The notes beneath the pieces were generated by a model. That model did not search any database. It was not told where the DNA came from and saw only the letters and a list, made by a program, of their open reading frames with translations. The position numbers were made by a program, and so were the translations under genes. Of a DNA stretch of 56,296 bases, positions 34,089-41,775 are shown piece after piece. This DNA is from CAZFYZ01 sp964523735. Lineage in GTDB: Bacteria > Armatimonadota > UBA5829. Positions within the stretch are counted from its first letter, which is position 1, and each line of letters starts with the position of its first letter. The stretch spans positions 1 through 56,296 of the forward strand of contig CAZFYZ010000009.1 of assembly GCA_964523735.1 (NCBI GenBank), read 5' to 3'.

Positions 34089-35157
34089 TACGAACACTGC
34101 AAGAGATATTCTCTGGCCCGCCGATGGTAGCGGCATCTTGGCGCGTGTGGCTTTTCTGTATGTGGGTCAAGGCTCCAGTATCATAGTGCTTGCTGCTAAT
34201 GGTGATAGCTACAAGACGATTCTGGCTGATATCAACTTAGACGAAAAGACCGGTGGAATCGACGTTCCCAACCTCATTAAGGATCTGGTGGGCGACGATG
34301 GACTTGATGTGTTTGTCAACACGCACCCCCATGACGATCACCTACGGGGTATCAAGGAGCTGGCCCAGAGTGTGAACGTCGGGGCCGTATGGCACTCGGG
34401 ACACAATCCGGGCAAGAAAGGTGGCGACACGTACGATGACTTCAAAGCAGTCATAGAGCAGGTGAAAGAGAACGGCGGCAGTGAAGTGACCATGGAGGGC
34501 AGCCGCGACGAGCAGCAGATCGGTGATCTGCATTATTATGTGCTCGCACCTGCAGAATACGTTGTGGACGAAATAGAAGGCGAAGATGCAGACGCACGTT
34601 ATGCGCGAGTCCACGAACAGTGCGCGGTGCTTAGACTTGGCATAGATCCTACGTGGGTTATGATCACGGGTGACGCTGACCGAGACGCTTTCGAAAAACA
34701 TATCGCGGATTACCACAAGGAAAGGCTGCCCGCAGTGGTCCTGGATGCACCTCACCATGGGTCACGCTCGTTCTTCCGTTACTCTGACGAAGACGAACCT
34801 TACACTGCAGCTCTGGATGCCATATCCCCCGACTACGTCATCGTGTCTGCCCCGACTTCTGATGAAAGTCCGCACGGACATCCAGATAAGGAGGCCGTCG
34901 ACCAGTATGTTAGCTCAGTTGGTGCTGACAGCATCCTGCATACTGGCGAGAATAAATACTCATTTATCTGTGACATATATTCCGATGGTACCTTTGGAGG
35001 CGTCGACCACGATAACGGAAAACTCGCTGAGAGCTATCCTCTGGGTGGGGGCGACGATGGTGACGGGGGAAATGAATGTGCTACGAGCTCCTCACTAGCA
35101 GCGGCGTCTAGCAGACCAAGAAGTGTTATCGACCGAAGAGGGATGGGCGCTCGCTAA
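34081..35157 (+). CDS. ComEC/Rec2-like metallo-beta-lactamase hydrolase
   Basis: The start is ATG 34081 behind GAGGAG, within the end of the membrane-protein gene, giving 358 residues. The metal motif is THPHDDHLRG (His82, His84, Asp86, His87), with MITGDADRDA (Asp198) and LDAPHHGSRSF (His225). The opening FLYVGQGSSIIV matches the 'V-G-Q-G-D/S' strand of ComEC-type MBL domains. There are no membrane spans. Family knowledge: MBL genes of this sort were described next to E2-E1-JAB fusions in prokaryotic ubiquitin-like operons, exactly the order here. The substrate may be nucleic acid or a nucleotide signal. The C-terminus is low-complexity (Ser/Ala-rich). Confidence 0.8.
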   Translation: MTSTNTARDILWPADGSGILARVAFLYVGQGSSIIVLAANGDSYKTILADINLDEKTGGIDVPNLIKDLVGDDGLDVFVNTHPHDDHLRGIKELAQSVNVGAVWHSGHNPGKKGGDTYDDFKAVIEQVKENGGSEVTMEGSRDEQQIGDLHYYVLAPAEYVVDEIEGEDADARYARVHEQCAVLRLGIDPTWVMITGDADRDAFEKHIADYHKERLPAVVLDAPHHGSRSFFRYSDEDEPYTAALDAISPDYVIVSAPTSDESPHGHPDKEAVDQYVSSVGADSILHTGENKYSFICDIYSDGTFGGVDHDNGKLAESYPLGGGDDGDGGNECATSSSLAAASSRPRSVIDRRGMGAR

Positions 35158-35159
35158 AG

Positions 35160-37607
35160 ATGGGATTCTCGTGGATCACACTTCACCCAAACTGGTATGT
35201 GCAGGAGCGGATGCTCCTGGAAAAGCACTATCCTGGGCTCAGGATAGATGAGAGCGCATTAAGGTCTGGAGTATTGGCGGTATACGGCGAGCTTGTAGTC
35301 AGACCACGAGGTGGAGCAAAGAGACACCCAGTCCGCATTGTGTATCCTGAGGGGACACCTTTCGACTACCCACTGGTGACGCCGCTGAAAGAGCTGCCTC
35401 GATGGGACGATAGAGGTGGAATTCTGAGCTGTCCTGAGCCTCAGTTCTTCGATGTCAGACATCAGATGCCAGTAGGTACATTGTGTCTATTCCAACGCGA
35501 GACGCGATCAGTAAGTGGTGGCGACGTACTCACAATTCTCGAGGTCCTTCGGCGTACCGAGCAATGGTTCAGGGGCCACTACACAGGACACTGGCCACCT
35601 GACACAGCGCAGAGCGAACTGGAGTCTCATTTTCTGCCGGTAACTGATGTCTTGATGGAGGACGCCTTCTTCGCGCCAGGTCTTCAAGGCTTTGGGAGAG
35701 TGTTCTTCGCCTTAGATCCCAGGCGGCAATGGGAGATTGACCATCAGCCAACTGATCTGCAGCGGTATGAGCTTGCGCCGATGATTCTGACTTGTCTTAC
35801 AGAAGAACAGGGCATCATTCGGTCGGTGGATGCTCGCGAACAGCTTCAGCGGCTCTACTGGTGGATCGGAGATGAAAAGTGGGACGCCACGGGATTGGCG
35901 GCATCTCCCAATATGGCTCATGCAGAAGGCTCTTATCTGCGGCATGGATATTGGTGGTCGCTTCCTAACGAACCGCAACCATTTCACGATGGGAAAGGGC
36001 TACTGGCGCTCTTGGATTCCCTAGACCCCAAAGGGGGTGGTTGGGATGTAATCAGTAGTCAGCTAGGCACAGACTTGTCACTGCGGACTGTGCATATCAT
36101 TGGGCTGAAATACCCTTCGCGCGGCGGCGATAGTGAGTGGCTGATTCTGGCTCTACTGGAGTCAGCTCCCAAGACTCGCGGTGACGCGCTGATCATTCGA
36201 TCTGATGCAGAACGGCGTAGCAGCTTCGAGAACGCCCGTGTTGTTGCCATGAGAGTACATAGGCTTCAGCCAGCCGCACTTCGACTAAGAAACACCGGAG
36301 TGGTCGACGACTCGATAGCAGCCAAGTCGGTCTTGCTGATAGGTCTTGGTGCCCTAGGTTCTTCCGTAGGTGAGCTTCTGGCAAAGGCTGGCGTCGGGAA
36401 ATTCCGGCTTTGCGATTGCGATTCATTGATGACCAGCAACGTGACGAGACACGTCGGCGGCATAACCGATTTCGGCAAACTCAAGATCAACGTAGTCCTC
36501 GCTCGGATGCTGGAGATAAACCCCTATTTGAGTTTTGGTAATGAGGACCTAATCTCTGATTCCGTGACGTCATCTCTCGCCAGGTTGGTCGAACTCATCG
36601 GATCAGTTGACCTCACTGTATGTACGACCGCCGATGAGGGCTTGGAGTCTATCGTAAACCAGGTTGCCGTGATTGCTCAGAAGCCCGTACTGTATGCTCG
36701 TTCAATGCGCAAGGCTGATGTTGGTCGAGTGTTTCTCGTCCGTCCAGGGATTGATGCCTGCAAATGCTGCATAGCAGACTACCGTGTTGATCGACAAGAA
36801 GGCAGATGGACTCCAGTTGATTGGATTGACGTCAGCGAGTCCGACGAGGATGTCCTGTTGCATGAGTGTGGTAGGCCAGTCATAGCAAGTAGCGCCGTCG
36901 ATCTTTCATTTACAGCAGGTCTAGTTGCTAGAGTCGCCCTCGACGTTCTTGAGGGCAAAGAGGATGAGCACAATCATTGGCTTTGGTCGAAACTGCCTGC
37001 GCCAGATATCGATCCACGCTTGACGACAGGTATGTGCACGTTTAGCGGAACAATCCCCCGCAGGCCGGGCTGCATAGCGTGTCAAGAGCCCGCATTTGAG
37101 GAGCTTATACTGTCGGATGAGGCCATGGCTACCATTATCAGTGAGACTAAATCATCACCAATGTGCGAGACCGGAGGAGTGCTTATCGGTTTTGTTGATG
37201 AGAACAACAGGGCCGTCGCTCTTCGAGCAACAGCACCTGGTCCTAATGCTGTGCGCACTCCGACCCTTTTCGAGCGAGACGTCGTCTTCACTCAATCCGA
37301 GGTAGATAGGGGGGCTTTGGAACTCGGTGAACGAGGCATGTACATTGGGGAGTGGCATTCGCACATGAACCATAGTATCGAGCCCAGCCATCTAGACGTC
37401 GCGTCGCTTTCAGGGATATCGAGTGCTCCCAACTATCTTACTAAGTGCCCTGCAATGCTGATCAGCGGATTGGATCCCAACGGCACTCTGGTTAGCAGGT
37501 TTGGTGCTTGGGCTTTCCCAGTGGGGGGACGATTCTACAGCATCAAATACAGCACGACCTCCAATGTGGATGCACTATCGCTCAAGCCGAAAACTAGTAC
37601 AGGTTGA
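35160..37607 (+). CDS. E2-E1-JAB triple-fusion ubiquitin-like conjugation protein
   Basis: The 815-residue protein starts two bases after the MBL stop. The N-terminal ~155 residues are E2-like, with HQMPVGTLCLF (His101, Cys109) as the putative catalytic site. After a ~220-residue linker region the E1/ThiF domain (about 385-600) has GLGALGS (395-401), Asn427/Arg430 of the adenylation site, a Cys pair 534/537 that with 638/641 makes a zinc site, and ECGRP (Cys570) at the position of the catalytic E1 cysteine. The C-terminus is a JAB/JAMM isopeptidase: Glu670, WHSHMN (His733, His735), Ser743 and Asp746. One chain could thus activate, transfer and remove a modifier. No ubiquitin-like gene is seen nearby. 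Confidence 0.85.
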   Translation: MGFSWITLHPNWYVQERMLLEKHYPGLRIDESALRSGVLAVYGELVVRPRGGAKRHPVRIVYPEGTPFDYPLVTPLKELPRWDDRGGILSCPEPQFFDVRHQMPVGTLCLFQRETRSVSGGDVLTILEVLRRTEQWFRGHYTGHWPPDTAQSELESHFLPVTDVLMEDAFFAPGLQGFGRVFFALDPRRQWEIDHQPTDLQRYELAPMILTCLTEEQGIIRSVDAREQLQRLYWWIGDEKWDATGLAASPNMAHAEGSYLRHGYWWSLPNEPQPFHDGKGLLALLDSLDPKGGGWDVISSQLGTDLSLRTVHIIGLKYPSRGGDSEWLILALLESAPKTRGDALIIRSDAERRSSFENARVVAMRVHRLQPAALRLRNTGVVDDSIAAKSVLLIGLGALGSSVGELLAKAGVGKFRLCDCDSLMTSNVTRHVGGITDFGKLKINVVLARMLEINPYLSFGNEDLISDSVTSSLARLVELIGSVDLTVCTTADEGLESIVNQVAVIAQKPVLYARSMRKADVGRVFLVRPGIDACKCCIADYRVDRQEGRWTPVDWIDVSESDEDVLLHECGRPVIASSAVDLSFTAGLVARVALDVLEGKEDEHNHWLWSKLPAPDIDPRLTTGMCTFSGTIPRRPGCIACQEPAFEELILSDEAMATIISETKSSPMCETGGVLIGFVDENNRAVALRATAPGPNAVRTPTLFERDVVFTQSEVDRGALELGERGMYIGEWHSHMNHSIEPSHLDVASLSGISSAPNYLTKCPAMLISGLDPNGTLVSRFGAWAFPVGGRFYSIKYSTTSNVDALSLKPKTSTG

Positions 37608-37707
37608 TGGATGGAAGTGTGAATCTCAATAACGGTTGCTCACGGTACCTGGAACAGACTGAGAGGACAACTTTAGTCACTTCTTGCGGGTGTGAAAACG
37701 GCCGTGC

Positions 37708-37737
37708 TTCACGCGATCTGCCGGTATGTGGTACAAT
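37708..37737 (+). promoter_or_regulatory. Extended -10 promoter before RNA element copy 1
   Basis: TTCACG (37708-37713) and TACAAT (37732-37737), 18 bases apart, with a TG just before the -10 box (TGGTACAAT). Transcription would start near 37744 and reach the terminator at 37888. Confidence 0.45.
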
Positions 37738-37743
37738 GTAGAT

Positions 37744-37888
37744 ATGGACGAGGTTGCCTCTTAGATTCTTTTGGACTTGAGAGAAAACCGCCGTCACTTT
37801 TTGCGGAGGGAACAATTCCTCCACCAAACAACCGAACACAAAGTTTCTGTCTACCAAAAGCTCCGGCGATGTGATTGCCGGGGCTTTT
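37744..37888 (+). ncRNA. Unidentified structured RNA element, copy 1
   Basis: From an extended -10 promoter to an intrinsic terminator there is no supported gene. Bases 37770-37888 are homologous to 39038-39149: shared blocks include TTTGGACTTGAG, TGCGGAGGG, TCCTCCACCA and GAACACA, with diverged bases between. GGAGG and CCTCC can pair as a small hairpin. Either a short terminator-ended RNA or a leader element is possible. It matches no riboswitch or ncRNA family I can recall, and long frames through it on the other strand look like by-products of the hairpins. Confidence 0.45.
37856..37888 (+). terminator. Intrinsic terminator of RNA element copy 1
   Basis: AAAAGCTCCGGC pairs with GCCGGGGCTTTT over 12 positions (one G-U) around a 9-base loop and ends in TTTT. 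The A-run on the other side makes it potentially bidirectional. It could also end read-through from the defence operon. Confidence 0.7.
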
Positions 37889-37931
37889 GCCACTTTACGC
37901 GTGGGATTTGTGCTCATGGGCGTGTGCCTCC

Positions 37932-37947
37932 GCGCAGGCGCCTGCGC
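37932..37947. repeat. Perfect 16-base palindrome, copy 1
   Basis: GCGCAGGCGCCTGCGC is self-complementary. A near-identical copy lies at 38064-38079, 132 bases away centre to centre. The pair flanks the promoter of the PEP-CTERM gene. Confidence 0.6.
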
Positions 37948-38022
37948 ACTGGGGTGATCGCAAGATTATCCCATCCCAAGCTCTCAGAAATAGAGCTCCC
38001 CAAAAAATTCCTCAGAGCCCCC

Positions 38023-38052
38023 TTGACAGCAGGCCAAATGCATGGCATTAAT
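38023..38052 (+). promoter_or_regulatory. Promoter of the PEP-CTERM gene
   Basis: A perfect TTGACA (38023-38028) and ATTAAT (38047-38052), 18 bases apart, lie about 100 bases upstream of the start codon. Confidence 0.55.
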
Positions 38053-38063
38053 GTATATGTCGT

Positions 38064-38079
38064 GCGCAGGCGTCTGCGC
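38064..38079. promoter_or_regulatory. Operator-like near-palindrome, copy 2
   Basis: GCGCAGGCGTCTGCGC differs from the upstream palindrome at one position and lies just downstream of the -10 box, over or next to the transcription start, where a repressor would act. It could also form a small hairpin in the leader. Confidence 0.45.
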
Positions 38080-38155
38080 ATTTTATCGTGATCCGGGTGT
38101 AGTGCTCGGAAATGCCGAAGAGCAACAATCTGAAAGGTAAGGAAGGAGAAATGGT

Positions 38156-38893
38156 ATGGAACGGTTACGCTACGTATTACTTGTGAGTTTGCTTGGGCTT
38201 GCTATTGGCTTGGTTCCTGCTTATGCACAAAGCTGGGATGTGGCCGCCGACTACTCTGCAACCCAGAACCCAAACGGCGTATGGACTTTGGGCTCCGTGG
38301 CCTCTCTTGGTGGAGCGCTGACAGCATATCCCTGGGCCTTCGATGCACAGAGCGGATCATCACTTCCCGGATGGACTGGTCCGGATAATCCGGGTATATT
38401 CATCAAGAACGTCTCGGACGTCGTTAAGCTCAACGCTACAAATGTGATAGAGCCGGGCAAGCTCTTCTGGCAGCCTGGAGACACTGAGTTTGTTATGGCC
38501 CGCTGGACTTCACCTGTGAATGGATACGTTTCGATCAGCGCCTTGTTCACGGCGCAGGACAACAGTGGTGGCGGTACGACTGATCCGCACGTTCTGAAGA
38601 ATGGCGTTTCGATCTACAGCGGCGCGGTCGTCTGGGGTTTCTACGGAAGCTCGACCAACAACTACACTGACAGGATTGGGGATCATTCCTATGATACGTT
38701 CTCAACTGTCGTGCAGGTTGCAGTGAACGATACCATCGACTTTGCGGTCGGGATAGGCGGCGACAGCCAGGCCTGCGATGGTGCCGGTCTGGAAGCCACG
38801 ATCACCGTTGTTCCGGAGCCATCAGGCCTGCTGGCTCTTGGCGGAGCGTTCGTGGGAATGCTGGGATTCGTGAGGAGAAGATCGGCTCGCTGA
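38156..38893 (+). CDS. PEP-CTERM-anchored secreted protein
   Basis: The start ATG 38156 is seven bases after AAGGAG; an ATG five bases earlier is out of frame and soon stops. The 245-residue product has a signal peptide (YVLLVSLLGLAIGLVPAYAQ) and ends VVPEPSGLLALGGAFVGMLG followed by FVRRRSAR, i.e. Val-Pro-Glu-Pro, a membrane span and an Arg cluster: the PEP-CTERM sorting signal processed by exosortase. Between them is a ~190-residue beta-sandwich-like domain (FTAQDNSGGGTTDPHVL, TIDFAVGIGGD), probably a surface or matrix protein. No exosortase is visible here. It stands alone between two copies of the RNA element. Confidence 0.8.
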   Translation: MERLRYVLLVSLLGLAIGLVPAYAQSWDVAADYSATQNPNGVWTLGSVASLGGALTAYPWAFDAQSGSSLPGWTGPDNPGIFIKNVSDVVKLNATNVIEPGKLFWQPGDTEFVMARWTSPVNGYVSISALFTAQDNSGGGTTDPHVLKNGVSIYSGAVVWGFYGSSTNNYTDRIGDHSYDTFSTVVQVAVNDTIDFAVGIGGDSQACDGAGLEATITVVPEPSGLLALGGAFVGMLGFVRRRSAR

Positions 38894-38950
38894 GGCCGAA
38901 GCACGCAACTATCGGTTCGGGCACGGCAGAATGATGCTCGACGTTTTGTG

Positions 38951-39021
38951 GATCGAGTAGGTGGGGTCGTCACCGGCCCCACCTCTCATACCGTACGTGC
39001 CGTTCGGCATACGGCGGTTCT
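38951..39021 (-). mobile_element. Group II intron 3'-end remnant (domain V/VI-like)
   Basis: Read on the minus strand, CCGTATGCCGAACGGCACG followed by TACGG folds as CCGTA-TGCC, GAAC loop, GGCA, CG bulge, TACGG, which is the shape of intron domain V with its two-base bulge. The next segment pairs GGTGGGG with CCCCACC and then reads TACTCGAT, as in a domain VI with a bulged branch-point A near the 3' end. The lower domain V stem is decayed and no reverse transcriptase follows, so this is a scar rather than an active intron. Confidence 0.5.
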
Positions 39022-39037
39022 GGGTGTGTCAGACATC

Positions 39038-39149
39038 TTTGGACTTGAGGGAAAGCCGGTGACAATTGTGCGGAGGGCACGTCTCCTCCACCAGACAGTT
39101 GAACACAGAGACTCTCTCTAACAAGAGCCCTGGTGATCGCCGGGGCTTT
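39038..39149 (+). ncRNA. Unidentified structured RNA element, copy 2
   Basis: This is homologous to copy 1 along its whole length: TTTGGACTTGAG, TGCGGAGGG, CTCCTCCACCA, GAACACAGAG and a terminator-like hairpin at the end. The upstream part seen in copy 1 (promoter side) is replaced by the group II intron remnant, so this copy may have lost its promoter. It lies between the PEP-CTERM gene and the binding-protein gene. Confidence 0.4.
39126..39149 (+). terminator. Terminator-like hairpin of RNA element copy 2
   Basis: AGCCCTGG and CCGGGGCT pair (one G-U) around TGATCG, followed by TTCGTCGTTTTT. The stem is shorter than in copy 1 and the U-run is interrupted. Confidence 0.5.
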
Positions 39150-39399
39150 CGTCGTTTTTGCCCTTGCCATACGCACGTATCTCACGAAGCTTTTGGAGAG
39201 CACGTCTACAACTAACGGACTCTGTGAACGCCAGGGTCTGCAACTGACTTACGCTTTGACAGAGCGTTACGGGCCGGTGTATACTGAGCCGTGCCTACAC
39301 GCGATGGCTCCGGCGAGCCGTCACTGTCAAATGATCCCACTTGTCGGGAACATCTCGGCCTTCCAGAACATGGACTGAGCTGACTCAGGTGGCAACATC

Positions 39400-40278
39400 A
39401 TGATCACAATGCAATTGCGGTTTGCTTTCATCACCTGCAGCAAGGACCAGCCGTTCTATGGGCCGGTCAAGAAAGGTATGCAGGACGCGGCGAAGGCGAT
39501 GAACGTCCGCTGCGATTGGCTGGGCACGGAGGGGGTCGACATCCCTGCGCAAGTGGACCTGGTGCGCCGGGCTGTGGCTGATGGCTACAGCGGCATCGCG
39601 CTCAGCATTATCGACCCAGAAGCGTTCGATGCCGTGGTCGAGGAGGCGATAGAGCACGGCGTGCCTGTGGTAGCCTTCAACGTAGACGACAACGCCACGC
39701 CCAACGCACGTCTCAGCGGCATCAGCCAGCAGTTCGTTCCCGCCGGCAGGACCCTGGCCGCACGAGTGGCCGCCGACGTTCCGCAGGATGCCCACGTGAT
39801 GGCGCTGCTCCACGACCGCGGCATCTCGGCCCTTGATGAGCGTCTGGCAGGAATGCAGGAGGCACTCGAGGAGAAGAACGTTCAGTGGACAGTGGTGATC
39901 ACAGGAATCGACGCCGCCAAGGCTGAACAACAGATCGCGGAGGCCCTGCGACAAGACCCCGACATTTGCGCGATCTTCGGCACCGGACTGGTCGACACCG
40001 AGGCCGCTGGACGAGTAGCCGAGAAGCAATCTGCCGGCTCCGGCATTTTGGTCGCGGGCTTCGACCTATCGCCTGAGACATTGCGGCTGGTCCAGACAGG
40101 CGGCATTCGCTGCACTGTAGACCAACAGCCCTATATCCAGGGCTTCTACCCGGTCGTTCAGTTGGCCCACTATGTTCGTTATGGCATCCGCCCGTCGAAC
40201 ATCGACGCGGGGGCTGCTATCGTCGATCGCGGCAACGTCGCCCAGGTGATCGAACTTGCGGAAGAGAAGTACAGGTAA
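39400..40278 (+). CDS. Sugar-binding-protein-like (LacI/ribose-binding fold) without signal peptide
   Basis: The 292-residue product starts at ATG 39400 (a second ATG lies at 39409). It has the periplasmic-binding-protein type 1 fold: RFAFITCSKDQPFYGPVKKG, then GIALSIIDPEAFDAVVEEAI, GVPVVAFNVDD and AIFGTGLVDTEAAGRV are the standard strands of ABC-type sugar binders. There is no signal peptide or DNA-binding domain, and no ABC transporter genes are nearby. It could be a cytoplasmic ligand sensor or a binding protein that lost its export signal. The methyltransferase gene starts 15 bases later, so the two are probably one operon. Confidence 0.7.
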   Translation: MITMQLRFAFITCSKDQPFYGPVKKGMQDAAKAMNVRCDWLGTEGVDIPAQVDLVRRAVADGYSGIALSIIDPEAFDAVVEEAIEHGVPVVAFNVDDNATPNARLSGISQQFVPAGRTLAARVAADVPQDAHVMALLHDRGISALDERLAGMQEALEEKNVQWTVVITGIDAAKAEQQIAEALRQDPDICAIFGTGLVDTEAAGRVAEKQSAGSGILVAGFDLSPETLRLVQTGGIRCTVDQQPYIQGFYPVVQLAHYVRYGIRPSNIDAGAAIVDRGNVAQVIELAEEKYR

Positions 40279-40293
40279 CGTCGGAGGTAGAGC

Positions 40294-41544
40294 ATGCTTA
40301 ACAGGAGCCAGCTAATGACATCACGGGAACGAATCCTGACCGCCCTGAACCACCGACAGCCTGGCAAGCCGCCCATCGATTTCGGAGGGCACCGCTCATC
40401 GGGCATCGCCGCAATGGCTTACCCGAAACTGCGCAAGGCGCTCGGACTAGAGCCCCGGCCGATCCGCGTCTACGACCCCATACAGCAGCTGGCGATCGTT
40501 GACACGGACGTGCTCGATCGGTTCCAGGTGGACACGATCGAGCTTGGGCGCGGCTTTGCGCTGGAGGAGAGCGACTGGGCAGACTGGACGCTGCCCGATG
40601 GCACTCCGTGCAAGATGCCGTCCTGGGCCTTACCGGAGCGCCAGGAGGGGCAGTGGGTTCTGCGGTCCGGCAGCGGCCGGGTCCTGGCCAAAATGCCCGA
40701 TGGGGCGATCTACTTCGAGCAGTGCTACTGGCCTTTTCTGGAAGACGACGACTTTGACCGTCTGCCCGAGGCGCTTGCCGAGAACATGTGGTGCGGAATT
40801 GCCTCACCTCCCGGCCCTCTAGTTGGCGGGCCTGACGGCGCACAGTTGTTGGCCGAAGGCGCGAAGCGACTTCGCGCACAGACCGACCGCGCGATCATTG
40901 GGCTGTTTGGCGGCAACTTGCTCGAAGTGGGGCAGTGGCTCTACCGAATGGATCAATTCCTTATGCTTCTGGCCGGGGATCCGCAGCGGGCACACGAGTT
41001 TCTCGATCGCCTGGTGGAAATCCACCTCGCGAATCTTGAGCACTATCTGAGCGCCGTCGGCCCGTATATTGACATCATAGCATTCGGCGATGATCTTGGT
41101 ATGCAGAACGGACCACAGATATCGCAGGCCATGTACCAGGAGTTCTTCAAGCCGCGGCACGCCAGGATGTGGCGGCGGGTCAAGGAACTGGCCAACGCGA
41201 AAGTGATGCTGCACTGCTGCGGTGGCGTCCGTCCGCTGTTGCCCGATCTGATCGAGGCTGGCTTGGACGCAATCAACCCCGTGCAGATCACTTGCACCGG
41301 TATGGAGGCCGCCGAGTTGAAGAGGGATTTCGGCGAGCGGCTCACTTTGTGGGGCGGCGGCTGCGACACGCGCTTCGTGCTCTCTCACTCCACGCCCGAA
41401 GCCATCCGCGAGCACGTTCGTGAACAAGTCTCGATCCTCAGCCCCGGCGGCGGCTTCGTCTTCCAGCAGGTCCACAACATCCTCGCCGACGTTCCGCCAG
41501 CCAACATCATCGCCATGTTCGATGCAGTAAACGCGGACGACTGA
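40294..41544 (+). CDS. Uroporphyrinogen decarboxylase (URO-D) family methyltransferase-like protein
   Basis: The 416-residue protein starts at ATG 40294, six bases after GGAGG (an internal ATG lies at 40318). TSRERILTALNHRQPGKPPI is the typical N-terminus of the URO-D/MtaA/CmuA family, and VMLHCCGGVRPLLPDLIEAG carries the His/Cys zinc site of the corrinoid-dependent methyltransferase branch rather than true UroD. Members move methyl groups from methylated substrates to a corrinoid protein or coenzyme. No corrinoid protein is visible, so the substrate is unknown. Pairing with a ligand-binding protein suggests a role in sensing or using a small molecule. Confidence 0.75.
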   Translation: MLNRSQLMTSRERILTALNHRQPGKPPIDFGGHRSSGIAAMAYPKLRKALGLEPRPIRVYDPIQQLAIVDTDVLDRFQVDTIELGRGFALEESDWADWTLPDGTPCKMPSWALPERQEGQWVLRSGSGRVLAKMPDGAIYFEQCYWPFLEDDDFDRLPEALAENMWCGIASPPGPLVGGPDGAQLLAEGAKRLRAQTDRAIIGLFGGNLLEVGQWLYRMDQFLMLLAGDPQRAHEFLDRLVEIHLANLEHYLSAVGPYIDIIAFGDDLGMQNGPQISQAMYQEFFKPRHARMWRRVKELANAKVMLHCCGGVRPLLPDLIEAGLDAINPVQITCTGMEAAELKRDFGERLTLWGGGCDTRFVLSHSTPEAIREHVREQVSILSPGGGFVFQQVHNILADVPPANIIAMFDAVNADD

Positions 41545-41635
41545 GTGATTCACGCTCTAGAACCTGCATGAGTGCGCTTGCACTGAGTGACGGCAGCGTA
41601 TCTAAGCGCCGCGCTGCTTCCGCCAAGCCACGGAA

Positions 41636-41660
41636 CAGCCACTCGAGGCCTGAGTGGCTG
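41636..41660 (+). terminator. Hairpin after the methyltransferase gene
   Basis: CAGCCACTC and GAGTGGCTG pair perfectly (9 bp) around a 7-base loop about 90 bases behind the stop. There is no U-run, so termination would be weak or Rho-assisted. Confidence 0.3.
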
Positions 41661-41775
41661 CCTCTAGCTTCTGCTTCACTTTGGCCATGCGCCTGCCTGC
41701 TTCCTCATTGGGTATACTCTTGTCATCCGTTGGCAAATCAGCGTGTTGATCACGTGCGAGGGGCTGACAGGCAGC

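Noticed and set aside
34081..37607. CBASS type II
   Set aside because: E2/E1 and JAB functions are present, but there is no CD-NTase gene; the MBL gene takes that position.
37594..37917. Minus-strand frames sharing KAPAIT with one near 39 kb
   Set aside because: The shared peptide comes from the shared terminator hairpin, not from protein conservation; the similarity is better explained at RNA level.
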